DNA of 64,000 bases, from NCBI RefSeq assembly GCF_009857135.1, contig NZ_CP047318.1, positions 2,914,001 through 2,978,000 on the forward strand. Direction: 5' to 3'. Source of the stretch: Streptomyces sp. HM190. GTDB taxonomy: Bacteria > Actinomycetota > Actinomycetes > Streptomycetales > Streptomycetaceae. This document shows, piece after piece, positions 27,699-36,724 of this stretch. Every line of letters starts with the position of its first letter. Positions within the stretch are counted from its first letter, which is position 1. The notes beneath the pieces are model-generated. The model was not told where the DNA came from. It saw only the letters and a list, made by a program, of their open reading frames with translations, and made no database searches. Both the position numbers and the translations under genes were made by a program.

Positions 27699-28019
27699 TT
27701 ACTTCGCAGCCGTGGGGATCTCAGTGACCTTGATCGCCGTGTACTGCTGGCGGTGGCCCTGACGACGGCGGTAGCCGGTCTTGTTCTTGTAGCGCAGAAT
27801 GTCGATCTTCTGCCCCTTGTGGTGGTCCACGACCTCGGCCTGGACCTTGATGCCGGCCAGCACCCACGGGTCGCTGGTCACAGCGTCGCCGTCGACAACG
27901 AGCAGGGTCGAGAGCTCGACCGTGTCGCCCACCTTGGCAGTGGAAATCTTGTCAACCTCAACGATGTCGCCGACAGCAACCTTGTGCTGGCGACCACCGC
28001 TGCGCACGATGGCGTACAC
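27699..28019 (-). CDS. rplU: Ribosomal protein L21
   Basis: 106 residues starting [20 protein letters not shown], with [14 protein letters not shown] and [19 protein letters not shown] near the end, the complete bL21. A large-subunit protein bound to 23S rRNA. First gene of the rplU-rpmA operon; its promoter must lie in 28020-28222, where no known r-protein leader was recognised. Confidence 0.99.
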   Translation of the reverse strand: MYAIVRSGGRQHKVAVGDIVEVDKISTAKVGDTVELSTLLVVDGDAVTSDPWVLAGIKVQAEVVDHHKGQKIDILRYKNKTGYRRRQGHRQQYTAIKVTEIPTAAK

Positions 28020-28222
28020 GCGGATCTCACTCTCTCGCTCGGGAACGGCACCCCCGCAGTCCAGCCACCCGACATGCGTGCGGCCTCTCCCGAGGCGCCC
28101 GGCGCCCGGAAGGATGAGGTTTACGGGGATGTGGCGCGTCTGCTTACGGACACGCCGACGGCCAAGGTTACGGGGCGACGCTCGAACGGGTCAAACCGAG
28201 CCCCGCCCGGCGGCCACGGGCC
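28020..28222. other. Upstream region of rplU
   Basis: About 200 bp without a gene. Expected to hold the rplU promoter and the end of the phospholipase-like gene's transcript. No clear terminator or known leader motif seen. Confidence 0.4.
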
Positions 28223-29569
28223 TCACCCGGCCGCCTTCTCACCGTCCGCGGGCAGCGGCTTCACACCCTTGCAGAGGTCCGTACCGTCGGATCTGCCCGG
28301 GTAGGCGACCTTGATCACCTGGTTGAAGTGGGCCTTGTACATGTCGTGCACCGCGTCGTCGTCGACCTTGACGATCGACTCGTCGTTCTCGCGCAGCGCG
28401 GGCCCGGTGTAGTTTCCGGAGCCGGTGAAGCTGATCTTGTTGCGCACCCCGTCGTACATGCCGTCCACGAGGATGTACTTGGAGTGGATGATGTACGGCG
28501 TGGTGAGCTTCTGCCCCGGGTTCAGCGGGTCCCGGTCGTCGTTGTAGCAGCGCACGGTCGGCCCGCCGGAGGTGTGCATCTTCTCCCAGGTGCCCGGCGT
28601 GCCGCCCGAGCTCTTGGCGCTGTCCGACTCGGCGTACACGATGCTCACGTCGCAGCCGGCCTTCTTCAGCGCGACCAGCTTCTCCGCGATCGCCATCCGC
28701 GTGATCTTGAAGATCGCCACCCGCACCCAGGTCCTCCGGGTGACTCCCCCGGTGTCCTTGTAGGAGCACTGCACGTTGTTGAGCACCGAGTGGACACTGT
28801 CGGTGGCCCGGGTGTTGCCCGCGCGAGGGAAGAAGTACGCCTTGTAGAGGCCGTTGCTGACGGTCCGGTAGTCCCAGGACGCCCAGTCCCGGGCCACCAT
28901 CGTGTCGAAGTAGTCCGCGTAGGCGTCGTACATCGTCGGGTTGTCGGGCAGCAGCAGCGCGTCGTTGAAGAACTTGGTGTGCGCGGAGGGCGTCGAGTTC
29001 GAGGTCGTCTGCACGACGACGTTCGTGGCGCCCTCGACAGCCGAGAACAGCCAGAACTTGTTGTGCATGATCGACTGCCCGTACTTCGGGTCGCCGAGAC
29101 AGGACTTGTCGACCGGGCAGGTCGCGATGTACGAGCCCTTCGTGCGGTCGGTGCCGAGCGCGGCGACGAGGCTGCCGTACGCGGTGTTGGCGGGGCGGTC
29201 GCTGACACTGGACTCGTCCAGCAGGACCTGGACGTTGACGCCCCGGTCCTTGGCGGCGACGAGCGCGTTGACGACGGACGCCTCCCACACGTGGTAGACG
29301 GCGACCTTGATGGTGGAGCCGGGCAGCGCGGCGGCCGTCAGGTCGATCAGGCGCGTGCGGATCGCGAGTTGCTCGCTCGCCTCGCCCAACGGGTCGTTGA
29401 ACACCGGCCCTTCGGTCCAGGTGGGGGCGGCCTGCGCGGTCTGGGCGGACACCGCCGTGTGCACCCCGGCCGCCGACAGGACGGTGGCCAGCGCCAGCGC
29501 CTTGCGCGCGGCCCCGGCCGGCCCCCCGGGGCGGTGCCGCCCCGTGCTCGTCAGGCGCACACGCGTCAT
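28223..29569 (-). CDS. Secreted phospholipase D-like protein
   Basis: 448 residues from ATG 29569 (MTRVRLTSTG), with GAGGGGATCGC just upstream. Signal peptide: basic start, hydrophobic ALALATVLSAAGV, cleavage near AQA-APTWTEG. Two PLD motifs: HNKFWLFS near residue 169 and HSKYILVDG near residue 362, the second followed by TGSGNYTGPALRENDES. In the first the motif's usual Asp is Ser, while the second keeps HxKxxxxD. This suggests a lipase or nuclease of the PLD superfamily, or one with an altered site. It sits between rne and rplU, which are usually close neighbours. Confidence 0.88.
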   Translation of the reverse strand: MTRVRLTSTGRHRPGGPAGAARKALALATVLSAAGVHTAVSAQTAQAAPTWTEGPVFNDPLGEASEQLAIRTRLIDLTAAALPGSTIKVAVYHVWEASVVNALVAAKDRGVNVQVLLDESSVSDRPANTAYGSLVAALGTDRTKGSYIATCPVDKSCLGDPKYGQSIMHNKFWLFSAVEGATNVVVQTTSNSTPSAHTKFFNDALLLPDNPTMYDAYADYFDTMVARDWASWDYRTVSNGLYKAYFFPRAGNTRATDSVHSVLNNVQCSYKDTGGVTRRTWVRVAIFKITRMAIAEKLVALKKAGCDVSIVYAESDSAKSSGGTPGTWEKMHTSGGPTVRCYNDDRDPLNPGQKLTTPYIIHSKYILVDGMYDGVRNKISFTGSGNYTGPALRENDESIVKVDDDAVHDMYKAHFNQVIKVAYPGRSDGTDLCKGVKPLPADGEKAAG

Positions 29570-29797
29570 GCGATCCCCTCCCCGTTCCCCGCCCACGGCC
29601 CCGGGTGCTCGCCCCCGCAGGCGGACCGTGCGTCGAGGTAGTGCGTCAACGCTCTTGCTCGTACGACTACGTGAGTTTTGCAGGCGTCTGCGGGTGATCC
29701 AAGAGGCAGAGGGTGTTTACGCGCCAAAAGTGCTACCCAAACCATCCCAAACATCCCCGTGTTGTGTGAGCTTTCTCGCCGCTGCCGGGCAACGCGA
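29570..29797. other. Gene-free stretch upstream of the secreted PLD-like gene
   Basis: Relatively AT-rich. On the minus strand it holds direct repeats GTTTGGGATGGTTTGGG around 29730-29760 that may be regulatory. No Pho-box-like GTTCACC pattern was seen. Confidence 0.35.
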
Positions 29798-29836
29798 AGG
29801 CCCCCGCCCGGCAGTTGTTCCGCCGGACGGGGGCCT
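29798..29836 (-). terminator. Terminator of rne
   Basis: AGGCCCCCG (29798-29806) pairs with CGGGGGCCT (29828-29836), with inner CCCGGC/GCCGG pairing, about 35 bp after the rne stop codon. Confidence 0.75.
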
Positions 29837-29869
29837 CGGTGGGGCGGGCCGTGGCCCGCCCCGTGGGGC

Positions 29870-32800
29870 TCAGCTCTCGTCGGTCGAAGCGGTGACCGTG
29901 TTCGACGCCTGCTCGGCGGCGACCGTGGTCTTCTTCGAGGCCGACTTCTTCGTCGCCGCCTTCTTGGCCGTGGCCTTCTTCGCGACCGTCTTCTTGGCCG
30001 CCGTCTTCTTCGTGGCGGCCTTCTTCGCCGTCGCCTTCTTGGCCGTCTTCCGCGCCGCCGCCTTCTTGGCGGGCGCCTCGGACTCCTCCGCGACCCCGCC
30101 GGCGTCCTCGGCCGGAGCCTGCGCGGTCTCCTGCACCGTCTCCTCGGTCGCGACGGACGGCACGACCACGACCGCGGCCTCCTCCGGCGCGGTGGGCGCC
30201 GTCGCCTTGCGCACGGCACGCCGCCTCGGGCGGGACGGAGCCGCGCTCTCGGCCGCGGCCGCCTCGGGCTGCTCCGCCGCCGCTTCCACGACCGGCTCGG
30301 CCACGTCCTCGACGACCGGCTCCGCGACGGACTCGGCGACCGTCACCACGGCGTCGTCCACGTCGGCCCCGGCGGGGGCACCCGCCGGGGCGGACACCTT
30401 CCGGGTCGCCCGGCGGCGCGTACGGGCCTTGGGCGCGGCCTCCTCGGCGGTCACCGCGTCCGGCGTCCCGACGACCGGGTCCTCCACCGCGACCGGCTCG
30501 GCCTCGGCGGCCTCACGCGACGTGGGAGCCGGCTCCGCCCCGTCCACGGACGGGGCCACCGCCACGGTCTCGCGGCGCTTCGGCGCGCCCGAGGGCGCGG
30601 AGGCCCGACGGGTCACCCGGCGCCGCGAACGACCACGCGTGACCGCGGCCTCCGCCTCGGCGACACTGCTGTACAGCTCCTCGTCCGGCTCGAACTCGGG
30701 CGAGGGCAGCGCCACGGGCTCGGCGACCTCGGCGGCCACCTCCGCGGCCTCGGCCTCGGCCGGCTCCACCGCTTCGGCGGCCTCCGGCTCGACGGCCTCG
30801 GGCGCGGCCACGTGCTCGTGGTCGTGCTCCGCGCCGCCACGCCCGCGCTTGCGGCGCTTGCCACCGCCACCGGCGGCCGTCGGCTGGTCCATGTGGACGA
30901 TCACGCCACGCCCGTTGCAGTGGACGCAGGTCTCGGAGAAGGACTCCAGCAGACCCTGTCCGACCCGCTTGCGGGTCATCTGCACCAGGCCCAGCGAGGT
31001 GACCTCGGCGACCTGGTGCTTCGTGCGGTCCCGGCCCAGGCACTCCAGCAGGCGCCGCAGCACCAGATCCCGGTTGGACTCCAGCACCATGTCGATGAAG
31101 TCGATGACGACGATGCCGCCGAGGTCGCGCAGCCGCAGCTGACGCACGATCTCCTCGGCCGCCTCCAGGTTGTTCCTGGTGACCGTCTCCTCCAGGTTGC
31201 CGCCCTGGCCGGTGAACTTGCCGGTGTTGACGTCGATCACGACCATGGCCTCGGTCTTGTCGATCACCAGCGACCCACCGCTGGGCAGCCACACCTTGCG
31301 GTCCAGCGCCTTCATCAGCTGCTCGTCGATGCGGTACGTGGCGAAGACGTCGACCTCGGAGGTCCACTTCTGCAGCCGGTCCGCGAGGTCGGGCGCGACG
31401 TGGGAGACATATCCGTGGATGGTCTCCCAGGCGTCATCGCCGCTGACGATGACCTTGGAGAAGTCCTCGTTGAAGATGTCGCGCACGACCCGGACGGTCA
31501 TGTCCGGCTCGCCGTACAGCAGCGTCGGGGCGTTGCCGCTCTTGGCCTTCTTCTGGATGTCCTCCCACTGCGCCTGGAGCCGTTCGACGTCACGGCGCAG
31601 CTCGTCCTCGCTCGCGCCCTCGGCGGCGGTGCGCACGATGACGCCCGCGTCCTCGGGGACGATCTTCTTGAGGATGGTCTTCAGCCGGGCCCGCTCGGTG
31701 TCGGGCAGCTTGCGGCTGATGCCGGTCATCGACCCCTCGGGGACGTACACCAGGTAGCGGCCGGGCAGCGAGACCTGGCTGGTCAGGCGGGCGCCCTTGT
31801 GTCCGATCGGGTCCTTGGTGACCTGGACCAGCACGGACTGCCCGGACTTCAGCGCGCTCTCGATGCGCCGCGGACCGTTGGCGAGGCCCAGCGCCTCGAA
31901 GTTGACCTCACCGGCGTACAGGACGGCGTTGCGGCCCTTGCCGATGTCGATGAAGGCGGCCTCCATCGACGGCAGCACGTTCTGCACCTTGCCGAGGTAG
32001 ACGTTGCCGACGTACGAGGTCGCCTGCTCCTTGTTGACGTAGTGCTCGACGAGCACATTGTCTTCCAGGACGCCGATCTGGGTGCGCTCGCCGCTCTGGC
32101 GGACGACCATCACCCGCTCGACGGCCTCGCGGCGGGCGAGGAACTCGGCCTCCGTGATGATCGGCACGCGACGGCGACCCTGCTCACGGCCTTCCCGGCG
32201 GCGCTGCTTCTTCGCCTCCAGACGGGTCGAGCCCTTGATGGACTGCACCTCGTCCGACGGCTCGGTCTCCTTGGCGCGCCGCTCGCGCGGCTCGCGGACC
32301 TTGACGACGGTGCGCTCGGGGTCGTCCGACGCGGCGTCGGCCTCGCCGGAGGAGTCCCCGGCGCGACGGCGGCGGCGACGGCGACGACGGCTGCTGCTGG
32401 AGCCGGAGGCCTCGTCGCGCTCGTCGGAGTCGCCCTCGTCCTCGGCGTCCTCGTCGACCTGCTCGGCGGTGTCCTCGCCGTCCTGTCCGGCCTGCTCGGC
32501 GGCGAGCTCGTCGCCCTCGCCCTCGGCCGACTCGCCCCGGCGGCGACGACGGCCGCCACGGCGGCGGCGACGACGCGACCCGGTGCTCTCCTCCTCGCCG
32601 AACTCGTCGTCGGCACCGTCCTCGGACGCCCCCTCGGGCTCCTCGGACTCGTCCGTCTCCTCGGCCTCGTCGGCCCCGGCCGACTCGGGGGTCTCCTCGG
32701 CCGTCACGGGCTCCGCCTCGGCGGGCTCGCCGCGGCGGCGGCGCCGACGCCGCGACCCGCCGGTGGTCTCCTCCTCGGCGGGCGCGCCGGACCCGGTGGG

Positions 32801-34129
32801 CTCTTCGCTCTCGGCGACCTCCGCCTCCGCCTCGGCCGCGGCCTGGGCGGCGGCCCGCTCGGGCGTCTGGAACATCGGCTCGGTGAACACCGGCGCCTGG
32901 AACACGGCCACGGCGGGCCGGGCGGGCCGCGCGGGCGCTTCCTCGGCCCCGGACGCCTTCGGCTCGGAGAACCCGACGGCCGCCTTGCGCGCGACCCGGC
33001 GCCGGGCGCGCCGCGTCCCGCCGTCCTCGCTCTCGGCGGACGCCGTGGCGGCCGGGGCGGAGGGGGCCTGGGCGGGCGCGGGCTCGGCGACGGCCTGGAC
33101 GGTGGCGGCCGGCGTCTCGGCGGCGGGGGTCTCGGCCGAGGGGGTGCCGGTGGAGGTCTCGCTCTCCGGGGCACCCGTGGGGGCGGTCACCCGGCGCGTG
33201 GCACGGCGGCGCGTGCGGCGCGGCGCGGCCTCCTCGGCCGCCGCGGCGTCCTGGACGGGCTCGGGGACGGCCTCGTCCGCGACCGCGACGGGCGCGGTGT
33301 CCACGGGGGCCGCGGTCTCCACGGCTCGCGGGTTCCCTGCGGGAGCCGTCACGACCTCGGCGGCCTGCGGCTCACCGGCGGGCGCGGAGGCGCGACGCGT
33401 GGCACGCCGGCGCGTACGCCCGGCGGGCGCGGCCTCGGCGACCTCGGCGGCGGGCTCGGCCGCCTGGGTGTCGGGGGCGGTCTCGGGGGCGGCCGAGGCG
33501 GCGCTGTCGGCGACCACGGTCTCGGCGGCCTGCGGCGCACCGACGGGTGCCGACGCGCGGCGCGTGGCCCGGCGACGCGGCCGGGCGGCGGGCGCGGCCT
33601 CCTCGGCGGCGGCGGGCACCTCGACGGGGGCGGACGCCTCGACGGAGGCGGTGCTCTCCTCGGCGGCGGCCGGCACGACGGTCTCGGCGATCTCGGCGGC
33701 CTCGGCACCCTTGGGCGCACCGGCGGGCGCGGAGGCACGGCGCGTGGCACGCCGGCGCGTACGCCCGGCGGGCGCGGCGTCGGCAACCGGCTCGGCGGCC
33801 TTGTCTGCCTCACCCTCAGCGGTGGCCTCGGCCTCGGAAGCCTCCTCGGCCTCGTCGGTCACGGCAGCCACATCGCTCTCGGCGGCGACGGCGTCCTCCT
33901 CCGTCACAGCGGACTCACCGGACTCAGCGGTCTCGATGGTCGCGAGGTCCTCGGGCTCCGCGGCCGACACGGTCGGCTCGACGGTCTCGGCGGACGCGTC
34001 GTTCGCCGCGGAGGGGGGTCCCGCCGGGCGGGACGCGGCACGGCGGCGACGGCGCGGCGGCAGGGTGTCGCTGGGCGTGTTGCGGTCGGAGCCCTGCGTG
34101 GGCTCCCCGTTCTCGATCTGTTCGGGCAT
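29870..34129 (-). CDS. rne: RNase E/G family endoribonuclease (RNase ES) with basic repeats on both flanks
   Basis: 1419 residues. The catalytic core (about residues 655-1085) holds an S1 domain (SYVGNVYLGKVQNVLPSMEAAFIDIG), EHYVNKEQAT, the DNase-I-like segment with catalytic Asp in AMVVIDVNTGKF and VVIDFIDM, and the zinc-link ETCVHCNGRG. Degrades mRNA and processes rRNA; RNase ES can associate with PNPase. Unlike E. coli RNase E, the disordered parts lie on both sides: acidic Ala/Glu stretches with a recurring RTRRRATRRASAPAGAP-type element (about seven copies) and a histone-H1-like KKATAKKAATKKTAAKKT tail. Single gene with its own terminator. Confidence 0.97.
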   Translation of the reverse strand: MPEQIENGEPTQGSDRNTPSDTLPPRRRRRAASRPAGPPSAANDASAETVEPTVSAAEPEDLATIETAESGESAVTEEDAVAAESDVAAVTDEAEEASEAEATAEGEADKAAEPVADAAPAGRTRRRATRRASAPAGAPKGAEAAEIAETVVPAAAEESTASVEASAPVEVPAAAEEAAPAARPRRRATRRASAPVGAPQAAETVVADSAASAAPETAPDTQAAEPAAEVAEAAPAGRTRRRATRRASAPAGEPQAAEVVTAPAGNPRAVETAAPVDTAPVAVADEAVPEPVQDAAAAEEAAPRRTRRRATRRVTAPTGAPESETSTGTPSAETPAAETPAATVQAVAEPAPAQAPSAPAATASAESEDGGTRRARRRVARKAAVGFSEPKASGAEEAPARPARPAVAVFQAPVFTEPMFQTPERAAAQAAAEAEAEVAESEEPTGSGAPAEEETTGGSRRRRRRRGEPAEAEPVTAEETPESAGADEAEETDESEEPEGASEDGADDEFGEEESTGSRRRRRRGGRRRRRGESAEGEGDELAAEQAGQDGEDTAEQVDEDAEDEGDSDERDEASGSSSSRRRRRRRRRAGDSSGEADAASDDPERTVVKVREPRERRAKETEPSDEVQSIKGSTRLEAKKQRRREGREQGRRRVPIITEAEFLARREAVERVMVVRQSGERTQIGVLEDNVLVEHYVNKEQATSYVGNVYLGKVQNVLPSMEAAFIDIGKGRNAVLYAGEVNFEALGLANGPRRIESALKSGQSVLVQVTKDPIGHKGARLTSQVSLPGRYLVYVPEGSMTGISRKLPDTERARLKTILKKIVPEDAGVIVRTAAEGASEDELRRDVERLQAQWEDIQKKAKSGNAPTLLYGEPDMTVRVVRDIFNEDFSKVIVSGDDAWETIHGYVSHVAPDLADRLQKWTSEVDVFATYRIDEQLMKALDRKVWLPSGGSLVIDKTEAMVVIDVNTGKFTGQGGNLEETVTRNNLEAAEEIVRQLRLRDLGGIVVIDFIDMVLESNRDLVLRRLLECLGRDRTKHQVAEVTSLGLVQMTRKRVGQGLLESFSETCVHCNGRGVIVHMDQPTAAGGGGKRRKRGRGGAEHDHEHVAAPEAVEPEAAEAVEPAEAEAAEVAAEVAEPVALPSPEFEPDEELYSSVAEAEAAVTRGRSRRRVTRRASAPSGAPKRRETVAVAPSVDGAEPAPTSREAAEAEPVAVEDPVVGTPDAVTAEEAAPKARTRRRATRKVSAPAGAPAGADVDDAVVTVAESVAEPVVEDVAEPVVEAAAEQPEAAAAESAAPSRPRRRAVRKATAPTAPEEAAVVVVPSVATEETVQETAQAPAEDAGGVAEESEAPAKKAAARKTAKKATAKKAATKKTAAKKTVAKKATAKKAATKKSASKKTTVAAEQASNTVTASTDES

Positions 34130-34374
34130 GCGGGCGTTTCTCCCGTCAGGCTCCCGGGCGCCGCACCCGGGTCCGGCGTGGCCGGTGACGTCCGCGGCTC
34201 GCGTCGTACGCGACTGCCGCCGTCCGGGGCGCGGGCGCCGCTCGGGAGCTCTCTGTGTCCTGTCTCGCCGGTTCCGTACGCCGTGTTGCGTACGGCCTGG
34301 CGAAAGTCTTGTGGTCGGTGCGCTGCCCGACCCAGGTGGCTCCCGGATACGAGGGCGGCGCTACGACGTCCGTC
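34130..34374. other. Region between rne and the DUF2344 gene
   Basis: About 245 bp without a gene, GC-rich, expected to contain the rne promoter. No specific motif recognised. Confidence 0.4.
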
Positions 34375-35172
34375 CTACGCGGGGCCGACCGGCTCCGACG
34401 CCTTCGCGGCGGCAGTGGGGGCGGCCGTTGTGAGGGCCGCCGCTGCCTCGCGGTCGGGCGCGAGCGGGTCGGTCACCGTGCCGGTCTCTTCATCGAACAG
34501 CCCCTGCGCCAGCCTGGTCACCGCTGCGGGGACCGGCGGCGCCAGGTCGGCCACGGCGCGGAGACCGGACAGGACGTCGTCGGGTCGTACGGCAGGCGTC
34601 ACGTGCCGAACAACCAGCCGCAGTATCGCACAGGGCTGGTCGGTCGGCCTATCAGCCTCGGCACTCGGCGTCGTGGTGCCGTCGACACGGTCGAGTTCGA
34701 CCACGGCGGCACGGGCGTCGAACGTACGGACGCCGTTCTTGGTCATGCGCTGGACCTCGACGGTCTCGGCGGCGTTGAAGGCCGCGACCGCGCGGGCGGC
34801 CTCGTCCGGGTCCACGCCGTCCAGCCGCAGCTCCCAGACGGAGGCCGTGAGCCGGTCGGCGAGGCCGGAGGTGCGGGCCTCGACCGCGTCGACGATGTCG
34901 AGCCCGGTGGGCAGCGACTCGTCGAGGAGGATCCGGAGCTTCTCCGGGTCGCGCGCGTCGGTGAGCGCGATCTCGAGGTACTCCGCCTCGCTGCCCGTGC
35001 CGGTGGGTGCGGCATTGGCGTACGACACCTTCGGATGCGGCGTGAACCCCGCCGAGTACGCCATGGGCACCTCGGCGCGGCGCAGCGCACGCTCGAAGGC
35101 GCGCTGGAAGTCACGGTGGCTGGTGAACCGGAGGCGGCCGCGCTTGGTGTAGCGCAGTCGGATGCGCTGCAC
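34375..35172 (-). CDS. DUF2344 (TIGR03936) protein, partner of the radical SAM protein
   Basis: 265 residues from GTG 35172 (reads VQRIRLRYTKRGRLRFTSHRDF). The conserved core includes ERALRRAEVPMAYSAGFTPHPK, TGSEAEYLEIAL, and PTGLDIVDAVE. In many bacteria this domain is fused to, or encoded right after, the B12/radical-SAM protein TIGR03960; here the partner is at 38045-39997, 2.9 kb away. Proposed to act with it in modification of RNA or a ribosome-linked target, but the function is unknown. A variable Ala-rich tail follows. Confidence 0.9.
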   Translation of the reverse strand: MQRIRLRYTKRGRLRFTSHRDFQRAFERALRRAEVPMAYSAGFTPHPKVSYANAAPTGTGSEAEYLEIALTDARDPEKLRILLDESLPTGLDIVDAVEARTSGLADRLTASVWELRLDGVDPDEAARAVAAFNAAETVEVQRMTKNGVRTFDARAAVVELDRVDGTTTPSAEADRPTDQPCAILRLVVRHVTPAVRPDDVLSGLRAVADLAPPVPAAVTRLAQGLFDEETGTVTDPLAPDREAAAALTTAAPTAAAKASEPVGPA

Positions 35173-35220
35173 CGCGGGTGCGGGCGGCGGGCCTTCGGGC
35201 TGTCGCTTGCCCAGTGTCGT

Positions 35221-36363
35221 TCATTCCTTCGTGAGAGCGGTCGTACTGCTACCAAGAGTACGTGTCTCGGCGGCCCGCGGTTCCCGCCGGGCGTCCGGCA
35301 CCGGTTCCGCCGGCCGTCCGAGGAGTGCCTGGCGCACGCCGGCGCGGGCCTGCCGGAGGGACAAGCGAGCGGTGTCAAGGGCGTGGCGGGCGATGCGGCC
35401 GACGGCGCGGGCGGCGGCGGTTGCGGGCTTCCAGACCACGTCCCGTACGGCATGGCCGACGGGGGTGAGGACGGTCCGGTACACCCAGCGCGTCGGCTCG
35501 ACCACGAGCAGCCGGAAGACGGTGGCGAGGGCCCGTCCGACGGCGAGCGAGACCCGTCCGGCGATCCGCCAGGCATGGCCGACCGCGTCCAGGACCTCGC
35601 GTCCGACGACGGCGAGTGCGCGCCCGACGGGGGCGAGCACCCACCGCCACAGCGCGAGTGCGGGCAGCACGAACAGGACGCGCAGCGTCCAGTAGAGGCC
35701 GAGACCGAGCCCGCTGAAGATCATCCGTAGGAGCCACATGACTCCCCCGGCAGTCCACACGAGGGCGTGTCCCACGGGCGTCAGCACCCACCGGTACAGC
35801 CACCCGGCCGGTACGACGACGAGGTACCGCACCAGCCAGGCCAGGACCGCGAACACCCCGAGCCCCACGGCGGCGATCCCGCGCCAGAGCCCCCGGGCCA
35901 GCCACGCGAGGCCCCGCCCCAGCGGCACCAGCGTCCACCCGTACAGCCACACGAGCCCGGTCAGGACCCCGGCCGCCGCCCGCGCGAGGGCACGGCCAGC
36001 CGGTGACAGGACGTACCGGTGGAGCCGGACCAGCGGCAGGACGAGGAGCCAGTACCCGAGCCGGGCGAGCCCCGTGCCGACCGGCACGACGACGTGGCGC
36101 CACAGCGCCACCCACGGCCACACCAGCACGGCATCGGCGACCCACAGCAGGGCCCGCCCCACCGGCCGCAGCACGGTGTCGACGAGGAACCGGCCCGCGA
36201 CGACGAGCGCGTCCCACACCATCCGCACCGGAAGGACCAGCACGAGCACCACGATCCGTACGGGAATCCGAATAGCCGCGGTGAGGCACCCCTCGGGCGC
36301 CCGCGGTGGCGTCCGGTGCGCCGGCTCGGCGGGCCGCGGCGCGGGCCGCTTCTCCAGGTCCAT
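35221..36363 (-). CDS. Membrane protein made of repeated [V]L-x-P-[V]-G-[RH]-A units, function unknown
   Basis: 380 residues. At least seven copies of a unit like RWVLTPVGHALVW occur (Pro near residues 67, 94, 121, 147, 196, 245, 301), spaced 26-27 residues in the first half and about 49-56 in the second. Between them are hydrophobic stretches and recurring Leu-Trp-Arg or Leu-Tyr-Arg. N-terminus is basic and Pro-rich; C-terminus is basic and helical (RIARHALDTARLSLRQARAG). Probably membrane-associated through repeated amphipathic or reentrant segments. It stands between the DUF2344 gene and the displaced radical-SAM tail. No known family recognised. Confidence 0.8.
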   Translation of the reverse strand: MDLEKRPAPRPAEPAHRTPPRAPEGCLTAAIRIPVRIVVLVLVLPVRMVWDALVVAGRFLVDTVLRPVGRALLWVADAVLVWPWVALWRHVVVPVGTGLARLGYWLLVLPLVRLHRYVLSPAGRALARAAAGVLTGLVWLYGWTLVPLGRGLAWLARGLWRGIAAVGLGVFAVLAWLVRYLVVVPAGWLYRWVLTPVGHALVWTAGGVMWLLRMIFSGLGLGLYWTLRVLFVLPALALWRWVLAPVGRALAVVGREVLDAVGHAWRIAGRVSLAVGRALATVFRLLVVEPTRWVYRTVLTPVGHAVRDVVWKPATAAARAVGRIARHALDTARLSLRQARAGVRQALLGRPAEPVPDARREPRAAETRTLGSSTTALTKE

Positions 36364-36500
36364 GCCGACGTAGACGCCTCAACGCCCCGTCCGGATGCGG
36401 CCCCGTCCCCTCGATTTCGCCACCGGCCGGGGCGGGGCCTCCCACCCCGAAGCCACCACTCAGCCTCTCCACGCCGACGACCGCCTCGGCCCCGCATCAC

Positions 36501-36539
36501 GCGCGAGACCCCCGACCTGTCCGGTCGGGGGTCTCGCGC
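36501..36539. terminator. Strong bidirectional hairpin
   Basis: GCGCGAGACCCCCGAC (36501-36516) pairs perfectly with GTCGGGGGTCTCGCGC (36524-36539). It lies 20 bp after the displaced radical-SAM gene tail, exactly where the terminator of an intact copy would be. Confidence 0.88.
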
Positions 36540-36558
36540 ACGACGCCGGCCGGGTGGC

Positions 36559-36665
36559 TCACCCGGCCGGAACGGACTTCTTCACGGTCAGCGGCAGCAG
36601 CTTCTTGCCGGTGGGACCGATCTGGATGTGGGTGTCCATCTGCGGGCACACCCCGAGACACAACT
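36559..36665 (-). pseudogene. Displaced 3' end of the radical SAM gene
   Basis: The minus strand reads CLGVCPQMDTHIQIGPTGKK, then LLPLTVKKSVPAG and stop (36559-36561). The intact radical SAM protein ends CGVCPQFDTWPQTGPTGKK, then LLPLTVKKDAATSGHGH. So this is a homologous tail without the body of the gene. A 23-bp block is identical in DNA, within a longer diverged match. A strong terminator follows 20 bp later. No start codon or ribosome site precedes it. Confidence 0.88.
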
Positions 36666-36724
36666 CCGAGCGCAGCCCCAGAGGAAGGCTGAAGCCTTCA
36701 AGAGCAGGACAACAGATGGTCGTT

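Noticed and set aside
29678..35152. Very long plus-strand open frame (over 1800 codons) antisense to rne and the DUF2344 gene
   Set aside because: Shadow of the rne repeats and GC bias; composition is almost all Gly/Leu/Arg/Ala, with no recognisable domain and no ribosome site.
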